Shown: positions 1 through 11,318 of the stretch, one piece after another
Position numbering within the stretch: position 1 is the first letter of the stretch
Layout: each line of letters starts with the position of its first letter
Assembly: GCA_963920525.1 (NCBI GenBank)
Contig: OY986437.1
Coordinates: 62,471,330-62,535,329, forward strand
Direction: 5' to 3'
Length of the DNA: 64,000 nt
DNA from: Dichetophora obliterata
Lineage: Eukaryota > Arthropoda > Insecta > Diptera > Sciomyzidae
The notes under the pieces: generated by a model
Seen by the model: the letters and a program-made list of their open reading frames with translations, nothing else
Database searches by the model: none
Told to the model about the DNA's origin: nothing
Translations under genes and position numbers: made by a program

Positions 1-144
1 TGCCATGATATTAAAATTTTGGCATTTTTGGATCCCAAAAAATAACGGAATCATGTATTTCAAATCCCGAAATCCGGGGATTCACCAAAACCCTTCGGGA
101 TTGAAAGTCCTAATTGGATTATATACCAACTGCATGGAAGCGGG

Positions 145-2168
145 CAAAAGTGGTCTTCATTCGAAAAGCAGGAAAGTGGGACCCTCTTCTCTCAAATCCC
201 TTAGGCCAATCTGCCTAACATCCTTCTTACTAAAAACTCTAGAAAAAGTAATTGATAGCCACATAAGGACCAGTGTCGTAATAGCAAACCCTTTACACCC
301 CTGTCAGCATGGATATAGAACAGGTAGATCAACAGAGACTGCGCCATATCAACTGAAAAATGTACTTCAGGAAACTTTAGACATGAAACCGTTTTATAAA
401 GAATGAACTTTAGAAACAGCACTATATATTTTCTTGACATAGAATGTGCTTTTGACAGCACTTCTCATGAAGCCATAAGTAAAGCTCTTAGCTACAGAGG
501 GGTCAACAACACCCCTGCGAAATGGATGGGTAAAATGTCTGGATTAATGTTCCAAGGTTATGCTGATTACCTAGTAATTATCTGCAAGTTAAATTTCGAA
601 GAGACCCTGTGTGATAGAATTGAAATGGGCCTAAGGTTGACAAAACAATGGTGAAAAAAGGTGGGCTGAACATAAATCCGGAAGAAACCACTATCATACT
701 AGGAAATATAAACTTGAACACTTTAAACTTATAAGGTTAGACGGAACAGAGATAGAATCCAAAGGGAAGTTACCTTCTTGGGAGTATTTCTAGAACAAAA
801 AATATTTAAAAAAATTCATTTGAACGAAACATCAAAGATCCATCGCGGGAAAAAGCTGGGGATTAACCCCACAAATACTGCGATGGATATATATACAATG
901 ATCATACGTCCCACAATTGTATATGGCTGTCATCATAGCAGGAAAAACAAAGCAACATACAGTCATCGCTGCGCTAAGCAAGCTACAGAGATTGGCTTGT
1001 GTGTGCATCACCGAAGCCTTGCCAACAGCATCCATAAAGATTCTACTCGAACTAACACCTCTTCACGATTTCATTCAATCCCAGCGAAGAGGGCTATTCT
1101 AAGGATGACTTGTGAAGATATCAGCCAAAGGGATTGGATAACTTGAAAGAATTTTGATCTTCAATCGATACAATATCCTGAAATAACAATACCGAGGGAC
1201 ATCATGCATCCAAAATTTAGCATCACTAAAAGATTCCAAACTGAACTAAGTAGTAAAAAGAAATGGGAAGGTCTATCCGAAACATGATTACATGGCACAC
1301 TGACGGCTCTTACCGAAGAAAGGACCAGAGCAGGAGTCTATGGATTAAATTGGCAAGAATGAGCAAGAACAGCAGTATATTCAAAGCGGAAATATTCGCG
1401 ATTGATAGGTGCGTATACTTCAACCTAGAACGTAAATACCGGAACCACAACATATCTATCTTATCCGATAGCCAAGCGGCTATCAAGGCACTGAAATCTC
1501 ATCAGGTAACCTCAAAACTGGTGATGGAGTGTCTTGATAAACTTAATACGCTTGGCGAACAAAATCGGGTCTGGATCCAGGACACAAAGGTATAGAAGGA
1601 AACGAAATTGCAGACGAACTGGCAAAGAAAGTAGCATCAACTCCTTTGATTGGCACGAAACCATTCTGTGAAATAGGTAAAGCAATCATCTCGCTTTCGA
1701 CAAGTAAAGATGAAGAAAAACAAAGAAGAACATACTGGGAAAATTTTCCAGGGTTAGTGCACTCTAAACTTTTCTTAGGAATATACGAGCTAATGAGATT
1801 TAAAGAATGCACGAAGCTAACAAAAAATTATCTAAAAATTATCACAGGATCGCTAACAGGTCATCGTAGGTTAAACTATCGCCTCAAAAAACTGGGAAAT
1901 GTAAGTGATAGCACAAGTAGGTATTGCATAGAAGACAAAGAATCTGCGATACACGTTCAGGGACAGTCTCCGGCACTTGTTTGAGCTCGACAGAAGTACC
2001 TGGATCACCACATATGTAATAACAGATAGTTCATTGAAATCAAGAGATAAGGGACGAATACTAGCTTTTATCTCAGAGATTGGACTCAAGAAGGTTCTTT
2101 TGTTGAATGAAAAGGCACAATAGATCTTAAGGTCACAGGGCAAATCCAAACAATAATGATAATAATAA
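145..2168 (+). pseudogene. Decayed non-LTR retrotransposon (LINE) with reverse transcriptase and RNase H, I/LOA-like
   Basis: The protein trace runs through several frames in the order expected for the second ORF of an RNase-H-bearing LINE. The fingers region (about 182-400) reads LRPICLTSFLLKTLEKVID. RT motif A (about 424-480) has FLDIECAFDSTSHEAI with its aspartate. Motif C (about 559-580) is GYADYLVI, so the second catalytic aspartate of YADD is changed to Y. Motif B between them is missing, which implies an internal deletion. The thumb region follows to about 1100, then RNase H and a C-terminal tail. A (TAA/TGA)-type 3' tail sits at about 2150-2168. The 5' part is absent. Frameshifts occur near 180, 400, 660-780 and 1590. 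LOA-clade assignment rests on gene order and motif style, not on a search. Confidence 0.85.
1263..1640 (+). pseudogene. RNase H domain of the preceding LINE
   Basis: RNase H removes the RNA strand during reverse transcription of some LINE clades. The catalytic residues are still readable: D in WHTDGS, E in FKAEIFAI and D in ILSDSQAA. After a frameshift near 1590, the last D appears in GIEGNEIADELAKK. The acidic tetrad therefore survives although the frame is broken. This domain separates the element from jockey and CR1 clades, which lack it. Confidence 0.8.
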
Positions 2169-2221
2169 CGTGCTCCTTGGACGAAATGCCGTCAACTACG
2201 ATTCGAATCTTGCTGTCCTTG

Positions 2222-2955
2222 ATTCCTCACGTGATCCATTGAGCAAAGTAGCTACCAACACCATATGCAATTAGTTTTGATACGAGCGCTTTTTTAAAGT
2301 GAACGCATTGGTACCATTTTTTCATTAAGAACGCCATAAAGTAACCAGTAGAGCGGGCGCTACGGAAACTATATTGACAATCACTGAGCAGCCGGTGTTG
2401 CTGCAGATAGTTCATGAGGTTGACATTTATTACGCTCTCAATTACTTTGGAAAGTGTAGAGCATATCACAATGGGTCAGTAGTTTGCGGGATTTGTGCTA
2501 TCAGCCTTTTTCGGTACTGTCTGGACATTTGCGACCTTCCAACAAGATGAAAATACTCCTGTTCCGCAGGATATTTTAAAGATTGCGCAAAGGCCGATCC
2601 AGCGAAGAAGCACACATTTAATGCGCATTTGGTGGTAAGCCATCAGAATAAGATGCTTTGTTTATAAAGATATTTGTAAGGGCACTTTAAATTGCTCTTG
2701 TTCGAAAGTAAATTTCTTGCATTGCAAAAGATCTACCCTCAATAAAAGGGAGTGACTAATTGCCTGCCGAGAGAGAGTGGAATTTTGTGCAAACAATTCA
2801 GCCAATATCTTCGTATTATCAGTAGAGTCAGTGAAGATTTGGTCATATTTTAATTGAATTTGAATCGATGACTTTGTCTGATTCTTTACTCTTAACAAAT
2901 GACCAAAAATTTTCGCTCAATTTGGGCAGAGAAAAACCTGTGCAGAAACTGTTCG
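2222..2955 (-). pseudogene. LINE reverse transcriptase fragment (jockey/CR1-like)
   Basis: Reading the minus strand from 2955 down gives FWSFVKS, then a pre-RT linker (about 2898-2662). Next come the segments before RT motif 1 (SDGLPPNAH, LEGRK) and then ICSTLSKVIESVINVNLMNY and CQYSFRSARSTG (about 2469-2330). These are the N-terminal RT signatures of jockey/CR1-type LINEs. The palm is missing: the frame jumps from the STG motif to a KALVSKLIAYGVG segment, so the catalytic YADD region is gone. It abuts the preceding LINE tail to tail. Stops and frameshifts show it is dead. Confidence 0.75.
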
Positions 2956-3099
2956 CGTTGATGCGAACCGGCGAATAACGTAGCTCGTAGGATAGCTGGG
3001 AGAGTTAATTTAAAGAATTCGACCGTTCATGATGACTTGAATCGCCTAGGTTTACTGCATTATTCTGTATCACGAAGCAGCACACCAACGACAAGCAAG

Positions 3100-3148
3100 A
3101 CACGAGAAGCAATATTTTTTCTAAACGATATTCTATTGCTTCTCGTGT
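3100..3148. repeat. Perfect 15-bp inverted repeat (hairpin)
   Basis: ACACGAGAAGCAATA at 3100-3114 is exactly complementary to TATTGCTTCTCGTGT at 3134-3148 across a 19-base loop. No flanking gene explains it. It lies between a LINE fragment and a mariner remnant. Confidence 0.8.
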
Positions 3149-3389
3149 GCATTTTCATTAAACAGAATAAAGCAATTAATCTTAAATATGGATTTTGGAA
3201 GGAAAATATGAATATGGAAGGTTGTTGCCTTCTTGAAAACTTACTTGATCTAAAGCTAACAATCTTAATTCATGTAATTATTCAATAGATCATAAAACTA
3301 ATTAATGGATTCCTCATGTTCTTACTTAAAGAAATTTGTGACGTAGCGTTGACGTCTGTGATTTTCTTCTCAAATGCCTAAAAAATTAT

Positions 3390-3915
3390 CTATTTTTGAA
3401 GCACATCATCACTGAGGACGAGATATGGGTTGTCAAAAGGCTAAAACGCGTTGAAATAAGATATTCTTAAAAATAGGCTGATGCTATTTAAAGGTTAGTC
3501 CCGAAGTGTATTATCATCAGCTGGACAAATTGAATGATTCACTTAAAACAGAAAATGCCAGAATTGATCAATAAAAAAAAACATAAAGTGTTCCACCAAG
3601 ATAATGCGAGACCACATACAAGTTTGTTGAGACGCCAAAAGCTTTTATAGCTTGGACTGGATATACTGCCACACCGACCATATTCTCTAGATCTGGCAGC
3701 TTCTCGTTCTTTATTATTATTATTGTTTCTGATCTCGACAGAAATTTTTAGATATAAAAATCTTTACTCCAAATGAGGTAAAAAAATCACCAGGATCAGT
3801 TTTTTGCCAGCAAAGAGCAAATAGTTTATGAGCATTAAATCATGCTAATGCCAGAAAGTTGTCAGAAGGTCCATTAAGCCATTAAGCCAGAATGGACAAT
3901 ATTTAATTTAATGAA
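3390..3915 (+). pseudogene. Mariner-family transposase remnant (C-terminal half)
   Basis: The trace begins with LKHIITEDEIWV around the first catalytic aspartate. It continues through VFHQDNARPHTS (second aspartate, about 3590-3625) and ILPHRPYSLDLA (third, about 3665-3700), and ends with FFASKEQIVYEH and a QNGQY-like C terminus near 3900. This is the classical DD34D mariner layout. The N-terminal DNA-binding half is absent. Stops and indels occur throughout, and terminal repeats were not located. It is an old dead copy, unrelated to the maT-like copies elsewhere in the window. Confidence 0.8.
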
Positions 3916-4682
3916 ATATTTATTCGCTTTAAGAAAAACGCCTTTCATTTTAAGAAAATTCTTTTATTTTAATTAAATTAAAATTCTTTTAACGTATTTC
4001 ATAAGAAAATGACTTCAAAATAACCATATATTTTAACTAATTTGAAACTTGATGATATTCTACCAATTTTTACTGCACGTAAAAGAAGACTCTGTGAACA
4101 ATATTTTTATAAGTAAATTAAAATGATTTAAAAAAAAAATGAAGATAGGATGACATAGTTTGGTCATTGTTAGTTCCTGGGTAATTATTGCTTTGATGTG
4201 AAATTTAATTTGCATTATTTTTGGTGGCGAAATGCGCATAGCTCAAATTTACAAGTAAATCAGAACCAAAAAATCATATTTTTTTTTATGCCAATCACCG
4301 ATAAACAATATAAAAAGCGTTTTTTTTTATAGTGGTTAATAGAATTCAAGCCATATTTTTCCCAAACATATAAGATGAACTGTAATACAACATATCGAGC
4401 CCTAACACACCGAACTAACGTAAGCGCTAAATATAAAATTGTACAGGAGAAGCATTTTTCTTGTTTATTCCGTATAAGCAGTGGATGTATACAGATTTTG
4501 TTAAGAATAATGTCGTTAATAATTGATTGTTTTTTCAATTGCGTAGATATTATTTTGTATGCATAAATGTTTGTGGCCCATAACTTACTGGCTTTTCCGT
4601 AAATATGGAGAACATATTTTTTACGGATGTAGAAAAAAAAATTCTAATATAGAACAGCATTGCATATATATATGTAAATATA
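3916..4682. other. AT-rich spacer, no gene seen
   Basis: This is very AT-rich DNA. Short open frames on both strands overlap each other, have low-complexity composition and resemble no family I recognise. Confidence 0.6.
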
Positions 4683-5550
4683 CAGTCATGTGAAAATAAA
4701 TAGGGACAGCTGTATTTTTATATATAAAGCTGCATGAATTAATACAAGGTGCAACAGATATAGCATTAATTCCCTCGGGTGGTGGTTCCTCCTGATAAGG
4801 CGAGTATAAAAGTTTATGGAGTTTCCTTCCACATTGTAAAACTTTCAAGATACAGGGTGTTTTACGGTTTTGGTACGTGTTTAGAATTATTGATCTAGAA
4901 TCTAAACTACTCACCATAAAATAAAAATATAATATTTTGTATTTTAGAAAAAATATCAGGTTTTTCATCAGTATATCAACCACTTTCGTGTCATGTGCTG
5001 CAGCGGAGCTAAAATTTTGAGACTAACAAACGAAATATCAACAAATTTTGTATCTTTTGTTTTAGCGGAGCTGTAATCGTCAAAATTTAAAATCTTTGTT
5101 TTTCATGTTAAAATACACTTAATCAATAGTTCTTTTCTAAATTCTAACTTTGGACGATAGCAGCTCCGCTAAAAGAAAAGATACGAAATTTGTTGGTATT
5201 TCGTTGGATATTCTCAAAATTTTAGCTCCGCTACAGTACATCACACGAAAGTGGTTGATATACTGATGAAAAAGTTGATATTTTTTCCAAAATAGAAAAT
5301 ACTATTTTTTATTTTATGATGAGTAGTATAGATTCTATATCTATAATACTAAACACGTACCAAAACCGTAAAACACCCTGTATCTTGAAAGTTTTAAATG
5401 TGGGAGGAAACTCTATATAGTGTTATACTCGCCTTATCAATAAGAACCACCAGCCGAGGGAATTAATGCTATATCTGGGGCACCTTGTATATAATTCATG
5501 CAGCTTCAAATATGAAAATATAGGTGTCCCTATTTATTTTCACATGACAG
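4683..5550. mobile_element. 868-bp foldback element with ~400-bp inverted arms and TA flanks
   Basis: The left arm (4683 to about 5086) and right arm (about 5149 to 5550) are near-complementary over their whole length, with a loop of about 62 bases. The outer ends read CAGTCATGTGAAAATAAATA on the left and, reverse-complemented, the same on the right with one mismatch near the tip. TA lies immediately outside both ends (4681-4682 and 5551-5552). CAGT ends and TA flanks are typical of Tc1/mariner-type transposition. The element therefore looks like a non-autonomous foldback of that superfamily. A 120-codon minus-strand open frame inside the left arm has no recognisable domain and is probably chance. 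Confidence 0.85.
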
Positions 5551-7089
5551 TATATCCCCAATATATGTTGCTCCATGGGTATAGCGCTTAACAATCACGA
5601 CTTGCAAAAAAATCAACTATTTTTTTATGACATAATGCGGCACTTTTAAAATGAAAACCTACAAAAACCTACAAAAACCTACTCATAATATTCATACCTT
5701 CGTGGTTGATTAAAAACGATGGTTTTTTTCGACATCCTGTTGCATCTGCCTGCCTTCTGTCACAACAGCCAACACGACAACAAAGCAAAACCCTTCAACA
5801 AAAGAGCTCTAAATAAGCAACAACATCGAAAAAGTAATCCTTGCCAGAGTCATTTACAGACGCAAACATACAAACACACACATACGCACATAGCCATACA
5901 TGTTGAATATCTACCGCAGCAGCAGCTCATAAAAAAATTATGCAGTTCCTTTTATGAAAAATGAGTCAAGGAAACGGAAAAAAGGCACCAACCACAAAAA
6001 CAAAAACAAAAAGCGAAGAAAAAATACTTTGCTTTTATAATAAAAAAATGAGGAATATGTGTTGGAAAAAGTTATGAGCCAAGGGAAGGTGCAAAAGCTA
6101 AAGGGCGCGAAAGACAAACACAAATGGCAGTCATTGGACTAGAATAGCGAGAATTTCGAACAAGCGACAACTAAAGAAACTCGAAAAAAGGGTTTCTTTT
6201 CATATGCGTTGCATTTTTATTTTCATTTATGTTACCTTCGTTTTCTACAATAACGTTGCAGCAAGCAAGCTTCTTGCTAGACGACGACAACGACTGACTG
6301 ACTGCAACTTCTTTCAGCTTCATGCTACGCTTTGCAGCTTTTGAGGGTTTCTTTTCAAACATATGTTGATGTAGTATATGCCTTGGAGTGCACTTGAGCA
6401 GCGCGTGTGGGTGGCTTTGTTTGAAGTTGCAAGAGCAGAAAAAAGTCGCAAAAAAAGTACAGGAACTTCAGAAAAAAATAAGGTATTAAAAACTAGACAA
6501 AAACGAGGTAGGAAAAAAAAAGTCAACATGTAGTGACATTAATCATGGTGCGTGGATTTGAAACAGAATGCGACTTTAAAGCAGCTAAATGTTTGTGTTT
6601 TACGGTTTTTTTTTTCTATCTTTTTTGATGGCATTAAAGTTTTCACATGTTATATGTAACTTTGGGGTCGCTTCAGGTATCCTCTTAAAGAACTTATTAT
6701 GTCGTTTTTAGCACTTTTGATTACATTTCTAGACGCGCACGTCGTCGTCGTCGTTATCGTCATCGTCTCGTTACGTTTGTTTAGTCGCGTATAAATTATT
6801 CTTTGTCAAGCGCAAAAAACTTGTAAATAAAGAAAATACGGGTGAAGTTAAGAGGTTTTTGCCTTTTGTCAATTTATTTCACTCCTAAGAAAATCTTTTG
6901 TTGCATTTTTAATGAAGTATGCTTCAAGGGTCTTGAGATGTGCGGGTTTCTTGTAAGCGATGAGATTATCACAGTAAGCTGAGACTTATCTAAAAGTATT
7001 TTTTTGCTTAAATTCGTTTTTATAAGCTTTTTATTTAACTTGCTGCGTTCGTATGTACGTCAACATTAGTAAATAATTTTTCGAACCCT
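5551..7089. other. Intergenic or intronic sequence with simple repeats, no gene seen
   Basis: It contains A-rich stretches, a direct repeat of ACAAAAACCT at about 5653-5682, and a GTC-rich simple repeat at 6741-6772. No coding signature was recognised on either strand. Confidence 0.6.
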
Positions 7090-7325
7090 TATTGCTATCC
7101 GATTAAGCTGAAATTTAGCTTACATATGTAATTCCGGTATGACAAAATTATTTGCCACACCCCTTTTTTCCTCCCACAACTCAATAAAAATGTTATATCA
7201 CCAAAACAACTAGGCTGATTCAGCTGAAATTTTGGCAGTAAATTTCCTTCAAGTAGAGCTTGGAAAAAATTTGGCCACACCCCCTTTTACCGCCCACAAA
7301 TACAAAAACGTAAGGTTTTCAAAGT
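7090..7325. repeat. Two diverged ~120-bp tandem units with a CCACACCCC core
   Basis: GCCACACCCC followed by CTTTT occurs at 7154 and again at 7274. Each is preceded by a similar segment containing AGCTGAAATTT and followed by a CCCACAA-like segment. Spacing is 120 bp. A related GCGCCCACTTTTAGCGCCCA segment occurs at about 12558. Confidence 0.65.
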
Positions 7326-7532
7326 AAAAGGTGTTAATTATAAACTAGAAAACTAAGTAAAAAAAATTAAAAAGTAAAAAAAATTTTTAAAAATAAGCTT
7401 TTATTTAAAAGAAAACGTGAACTAAAAAAATAAATTTAACTAACATTTGTCATATATGTACATATATAGTAGGTATATTAAAAATTCAGGAGAACCCCTC
7501 TCTTGGTTATTCATCATCATAATAAAAGCGTA

Positions 7533-7736
7533 CTCCAATCAGTAAGTTCTAGGGACGAATATATATATAGAAACTATCAAAATGCAAAATACATTTAAAT
7601 TTAAAAAAAACTTGAGGCACCGATGTCCGCGATCGGTATTCATTATATAAAAGTATAAATATAATATATAAAAAGTATAAAAAAAAACTTTAAAAAGTAT
7701 AAATAGATATACGTCCCTAGAACTTACATATTGGAG
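7533..7736. mobile_element. 204-bp inverted-repeat element nested at the left arm
   Basis: CTCCAAT plus GTAAGTTCTAGGGACG (7533-7557) is mirrored by CGTCCCTAGAACTTAC plus ATTGGAG (7712-7736). It shares its CTCCAAT tip with the larger inverted structure, so the two boundaries overlap. Confidence 0.7.
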
Positions 7737-8346
7737 CAGGCCTGCAGTCAGGGGTGGCAAGGGGGGACAATGTCCCCTACTACAACCGTTTTTCCCCCCT
7801 GGCCAAATCAGACAATGAAAAACTTTAAATGAATAATTAATATGCATTTTGTTGATATATTTGTTTATTGCTTTAAAATTAGTTTAAATAAAATAACAAA
7901 AAAATATACACATTCACCTTATTCATGACTTCAATATGTATATGAAATTTGTTTAACAAAATTCAAATTTCTGCTGGGTCACCAACATTTGCTACCAAAT
8001 AATAAGATTTGAATTTTAATAATTTTTTAGCCCGCATCCATAGGAACTTTCTAGAAATGAAAAGCACGTTGTGCACCAATTTGATGCAGATACAAAAATT
8101 CATTGAAATGTTTTTAATTTTTAAATTTTTTTTATGCATGATGAATGTTTATTAATTTTAAAATAAGAAAAACTGCAAATGTTAATTCTAGCAAAAATTT
8201 AAAGAAGCAAAAGATTTAAATCAAAACATGCATGTTTGTTCTTAATATATAAATATGAATAAAAAATTTGCAAAAATTTGATGCAAACGACGGATGCGGG
8301 TTAATTAAATTTTTTTATTTGTTTTACTTAAAAAATGTCTTATAGC

Positions 8347-8900
8347 GCATTCTTTTCTGAACAAAGTCTGACCTCACAGAATGCAGAATTTTTTAGATTC
8401 GAACCTGAATTTACGGAATGTTGACTTCTTTTGAGCTGAGAAAAGAACGGAAAAAATGCAACATTTTTTTTCATTTGATATTGGCTGCACTGTTGTTTTG
8501 AATTCCGATGTATTTACGATTGAGGTTATGTATAAAGCCGACTGCATGGAATTTTTAAGAAATACTCATCGAGTTGTTAAATTTTTTTAAAAGTAACCAC
8601 TTTAATTAAAATTGTTTTGGATTCAACTTAAAGAAATTTTCAATTTTGGAACATTTTGCTTCTCTCAATTGTCACAGCATATAATATTACTGTCAAAATG
8701 ATTTTTTTTTGTTTTTATGTTGGTATTACTAGAGAGCAGAATGCAGAACCACCGAATTTTACAGGTCAGAAAATTCTGCATTTGTTATATTTTTGCGGTC
8801 AGAATTTTCGAGAAAAGAACACGATTTATTTTGAGGTCAACATTTTTTTTTAGAAAATAACGGAAAAAATGCAGAATTCTTGAAAAGTTCAGAAAAATGC
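8347..8900. mobile_element. Putative 554-bp MITE with short terminal inverted repeats
   Basis: GCATTCTTTTCTGAAC at 8347-8362 is mirrored by GTTCAGAAAAATGC at 8887-8900, with a two-base indel. Several copies of ATGCAGAA and its complement lie inside. No target duplication is clear and there is no credible coding capacity. Confidence 0.5.
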
Positions 8901-8932
8901 AGCCCATTTCGCTACTCTTTCTTATATTTCTA

Positions 8933-9292
8933 CACAGTAAAAAATATGAGCATAAATTTTATTCTATTTTGTACACATATAAATCCAAACCAAAAATGTT
9001 TTCAAAATTAAACCATTAAATCTTATAAATTTTTCCAGACCATTTTTCTCGTCAGATCAATCGAAACCACTATATTTTTAAATTTCCCGATTTCGGTGAA
9101 TTTTTTTCTTTCGAACCAGAATATATTTTGATTAACACATGATATCCATATGAAGTTTTTAAAATATATTTGTTTTATTTTTTTTTATAATATTGAGTGG
9201 TATAAAATTTATAAATTATTTTGAATAAAAAAAGATTATACCACACAAATGTTATAAAAGAGATAAAATTTACCCTCAAATTTTTTACTGTG
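8933..9292. mobile_element. 360-bp MITE with ~45-bp terminal inverted repeats and TA flanks
   Basis: The left end CACAGTAAAAAATATGAG (8933 on) and the right end CTCAAATTTTTTACTGTG (ending 9292) are complementary, and the match extends to about 45 bp. TA flanks both ends (8931-8932 and 9293-9294), suggesting Tc1/mariner-type mobilisation. It lies inside the larger 7.4-9.7 kb structure. Confidence 0.8.
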
Positions 9293-9724
9293 TAGCCACT
9301 TTAAATAAATCTTGTATTTTTACCTTCATTTTATTACAAAGTCCTGTATTAATTTTTATATTATTTTTTATGTATTAATCTCATGTATAAAAAGATAGAC
9401 ATATCCATGTAAATATTACAAAATTAACTGTTTTTTAATAAATATGTGCAATGTTTTCATTTCCCATGTTAAAAAATTGTTTTTTTTTATTTAAGTGAAA
9501 AAACAAAAAACTGCCCCCCCCCAAGATTCATGCCTAACCCCTCTGTCTTCTTGGTCTCGCTACAGGCCTGTATTGGAGTAAGCTTTTTTTATGATGATGA
9601 GTAACCAAGAGAGGGGTTCTTCTGGATCTTTAATATACCTGCTATATACATATATGAGAAATGTCAGTTAAATTTATTTCTTCTTCTTAGTTCACGTTTT
9701 GTTTTAAATAAAAGCTTTTTTTTT

Positions 9725-10060
9725 TGATTTTTTTTACATTTTTTAAACGAATAAATAAATTCAAAATAGTTTCCCTTTGGATTCGAGGAAATAAACATTT
9801 TGTTTTTTATTAAAAGTCTTAAAAGCATAGCTTCAAACTTTAATGATTTTTTCAAAACTCTTTAACCTTAATCGATTCTTTGTGTAAATCTTACACATTT
9901 CAACTTCAAGCAGATATTTCATTAAGATCATCAAAACGAGCTAGAATTTTGGCTCAATGCAAAAATCGTATGCAAAATTTATGGTTTCGACTTTTTTCCA
10001 CGCTATGTTTCGATATTTTCCTTATTTTTATTTTTTTTTAACTAGCTGAAACTCGATGCG
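9725..10060. other. AT-rich spacer, no gene seen
   Basis: Low-complexity AT-rich sequence with no recognisable coding or repeat structure. Confidence 0.5.
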
Positions 10061-10064
10061 TTAC

Positions 10065-10375
10065 TATCACGCCCCCTTTTTCGACGTTCAAAAAATGTAA
10101 CGAGTAGAACGGTACGTCTAAACTGTGGTCGAATATCGAATTCCGAGGCTGTGCGCTTTATAATTGCAAAGCTATTCGATACAGAAATTTGGGTTAATTA
10201 GGAGGTGCCACGCCTCCTTTTCCAATGCAAAACCATCCTTGGCATGCGTTTTATAGCTTGCTAAAGTTTCACGAAACTGAATTTCGATGCTGTGTGACCT
10301 ATTATTCCAAGGCTATTCGATATCGAAAATTTTAGGGTATATTTGAGGTGAAACGCTCCTTTCTGCAATCAGCAC
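10065..10375 (-). repeat. Array of ~140-bp units, minus orientation
   Basis: Units recur at the landmarks CACGCCCCCTTTTTCGACG (about 10069), CCACGCCTCCTTTTCC (about 10207) and AAACGCTCCTTTCTGC (about 10353). Between landmarks lie CGAATTCCGAGGCTGTGCGC-like and GCTATTCGATA segments. The reverse complement matches the array at 13,227-13,910. The units are followed by TTGGTTCAGCGGTTTCCTAG (about 10438), a phrase common in dispersed fly repeats. Confidence 0.7.
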
Positions 10376-10479
10376 CAGACTTCACAATAATATTCCGAAG
10401 AATTTGCTACCGTTTCTCTGAAAATTTCATAAAAATTGGTTCAGCGGTTTCCTAGTCTTTACGTGATATATACACTAGG

Positions 10480-11000
10480 GTGTCCCAAAAATATATTTTT
10501 TTTTTATTCCGACAGATGTCCGGGGCTTTAATACTTCCACTTGACCTTAGAAACACCCTCTGTGAAGCGCATCTCAATTGGTAAAGGTTTATGGGTCGCG
10601 AATTCATTTTCTAATTTTCCCATACGATTTGTGTGGGGAAAAATCAGCTGGTAAATTGAATTTAGAGCCACTATCTTTTAAGAAAAATGGTTAAAAAACA
10701 CGTGTTCCCTCAAATTTTGTCTTTTATGACATATCCAAATTTCATTTTCATCGGATTATTATTTGGAATAGTTTTTCTGCCGTTACAGAATCATACAGAA
10801 GCTGATTTTGAACAAAACTTCAATTCATCTTTTTGGCCTTGATTAATTTTTGATATGAATTCTGTACAGTAGAATTTATGGTTTTTGTTTTATTATAGTC
10901 TTATTAATTCTCAAGGGTCTGCCATGTTTCCATAGTGTACCTGTTATATATAAATTTTTATCCCGACGGTTAACAAAACTCATGCATGTTAATAAGTGGC
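10480..11000. other. Probable dispersed repeat, no gene seen
   Basis: It starts with ACTAGGGTGTCCCAAAAATA (10483 on), which resembles the tips of IS630/Tc1-type elements. I could not find the matching far end. No coding frame was recognised. Confidence 0.4.
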
Positions 11001-11318
11001 CCATTTTATTAGTCTTGTGCCCAAAAGGCCATACTTCTTATGCAACAATGAAAATATTTCGATGTTTTTTTTACAACTTATTTCTCATTAAAGACCCAAA
11101 ATAAAAACAGTCCTCCAAATTTGTAGGTTACACTTGGTCTTCTCATAAACGGTGATTGGTAAAAACGGATAACATTCGAAAAGTTAAAAAATTTTGCGAC
11201 CTTTTGCAAAAGAGGATAAAAAAGGAAATTTAAAGAAAGTGGTGCTTTTTTTAAACGGACCAAAATCAAAATTTAGGTGCATATTCTTACTTTAAATAAT
11301 ATTCTGAATTCAAAAATA

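Larger units (their letters stand above)
7391..9718. mobile_element. 2.3-kb structure bounded by ~150-bp inverted repeats
   Basis: The left arm (7391-7539) and right arm (9572-9718) are inverted copies. Shared blocks include AAGCTTTTATTTAAAA, AACGTGAACTA, AATAAATTTAACT, GAACCCCTCTCTTGGTTA and TCATCATCATAA. They end in CTCCAAT, with CAGGCCTG just inside both sides. The interior has no transposase that I can recognise. It holds a CAGGGGTGGCAA segment (about 7749), reminiscent of hAT termini, and two internal inverted-repeat elements. It is likely a large non-autonomous transposon or two inverted copies of one repeat. Confidence 0.7.

Noticed and set aside
2950..3090. Plus-strand LINE-like phrase (RRIAGRVNLKNSTVHDDL)
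   Set aside because: It resembles the C-terminal region of some LINEs but is too short and isolated to support, and it overlaps the edge of an opposite-strand fragment.
4621..4983. 120-codon minus-strand open frame
   Set aside because: It lies within the arm of a foldback element, has no domain and is mirrored in part by the other arm.
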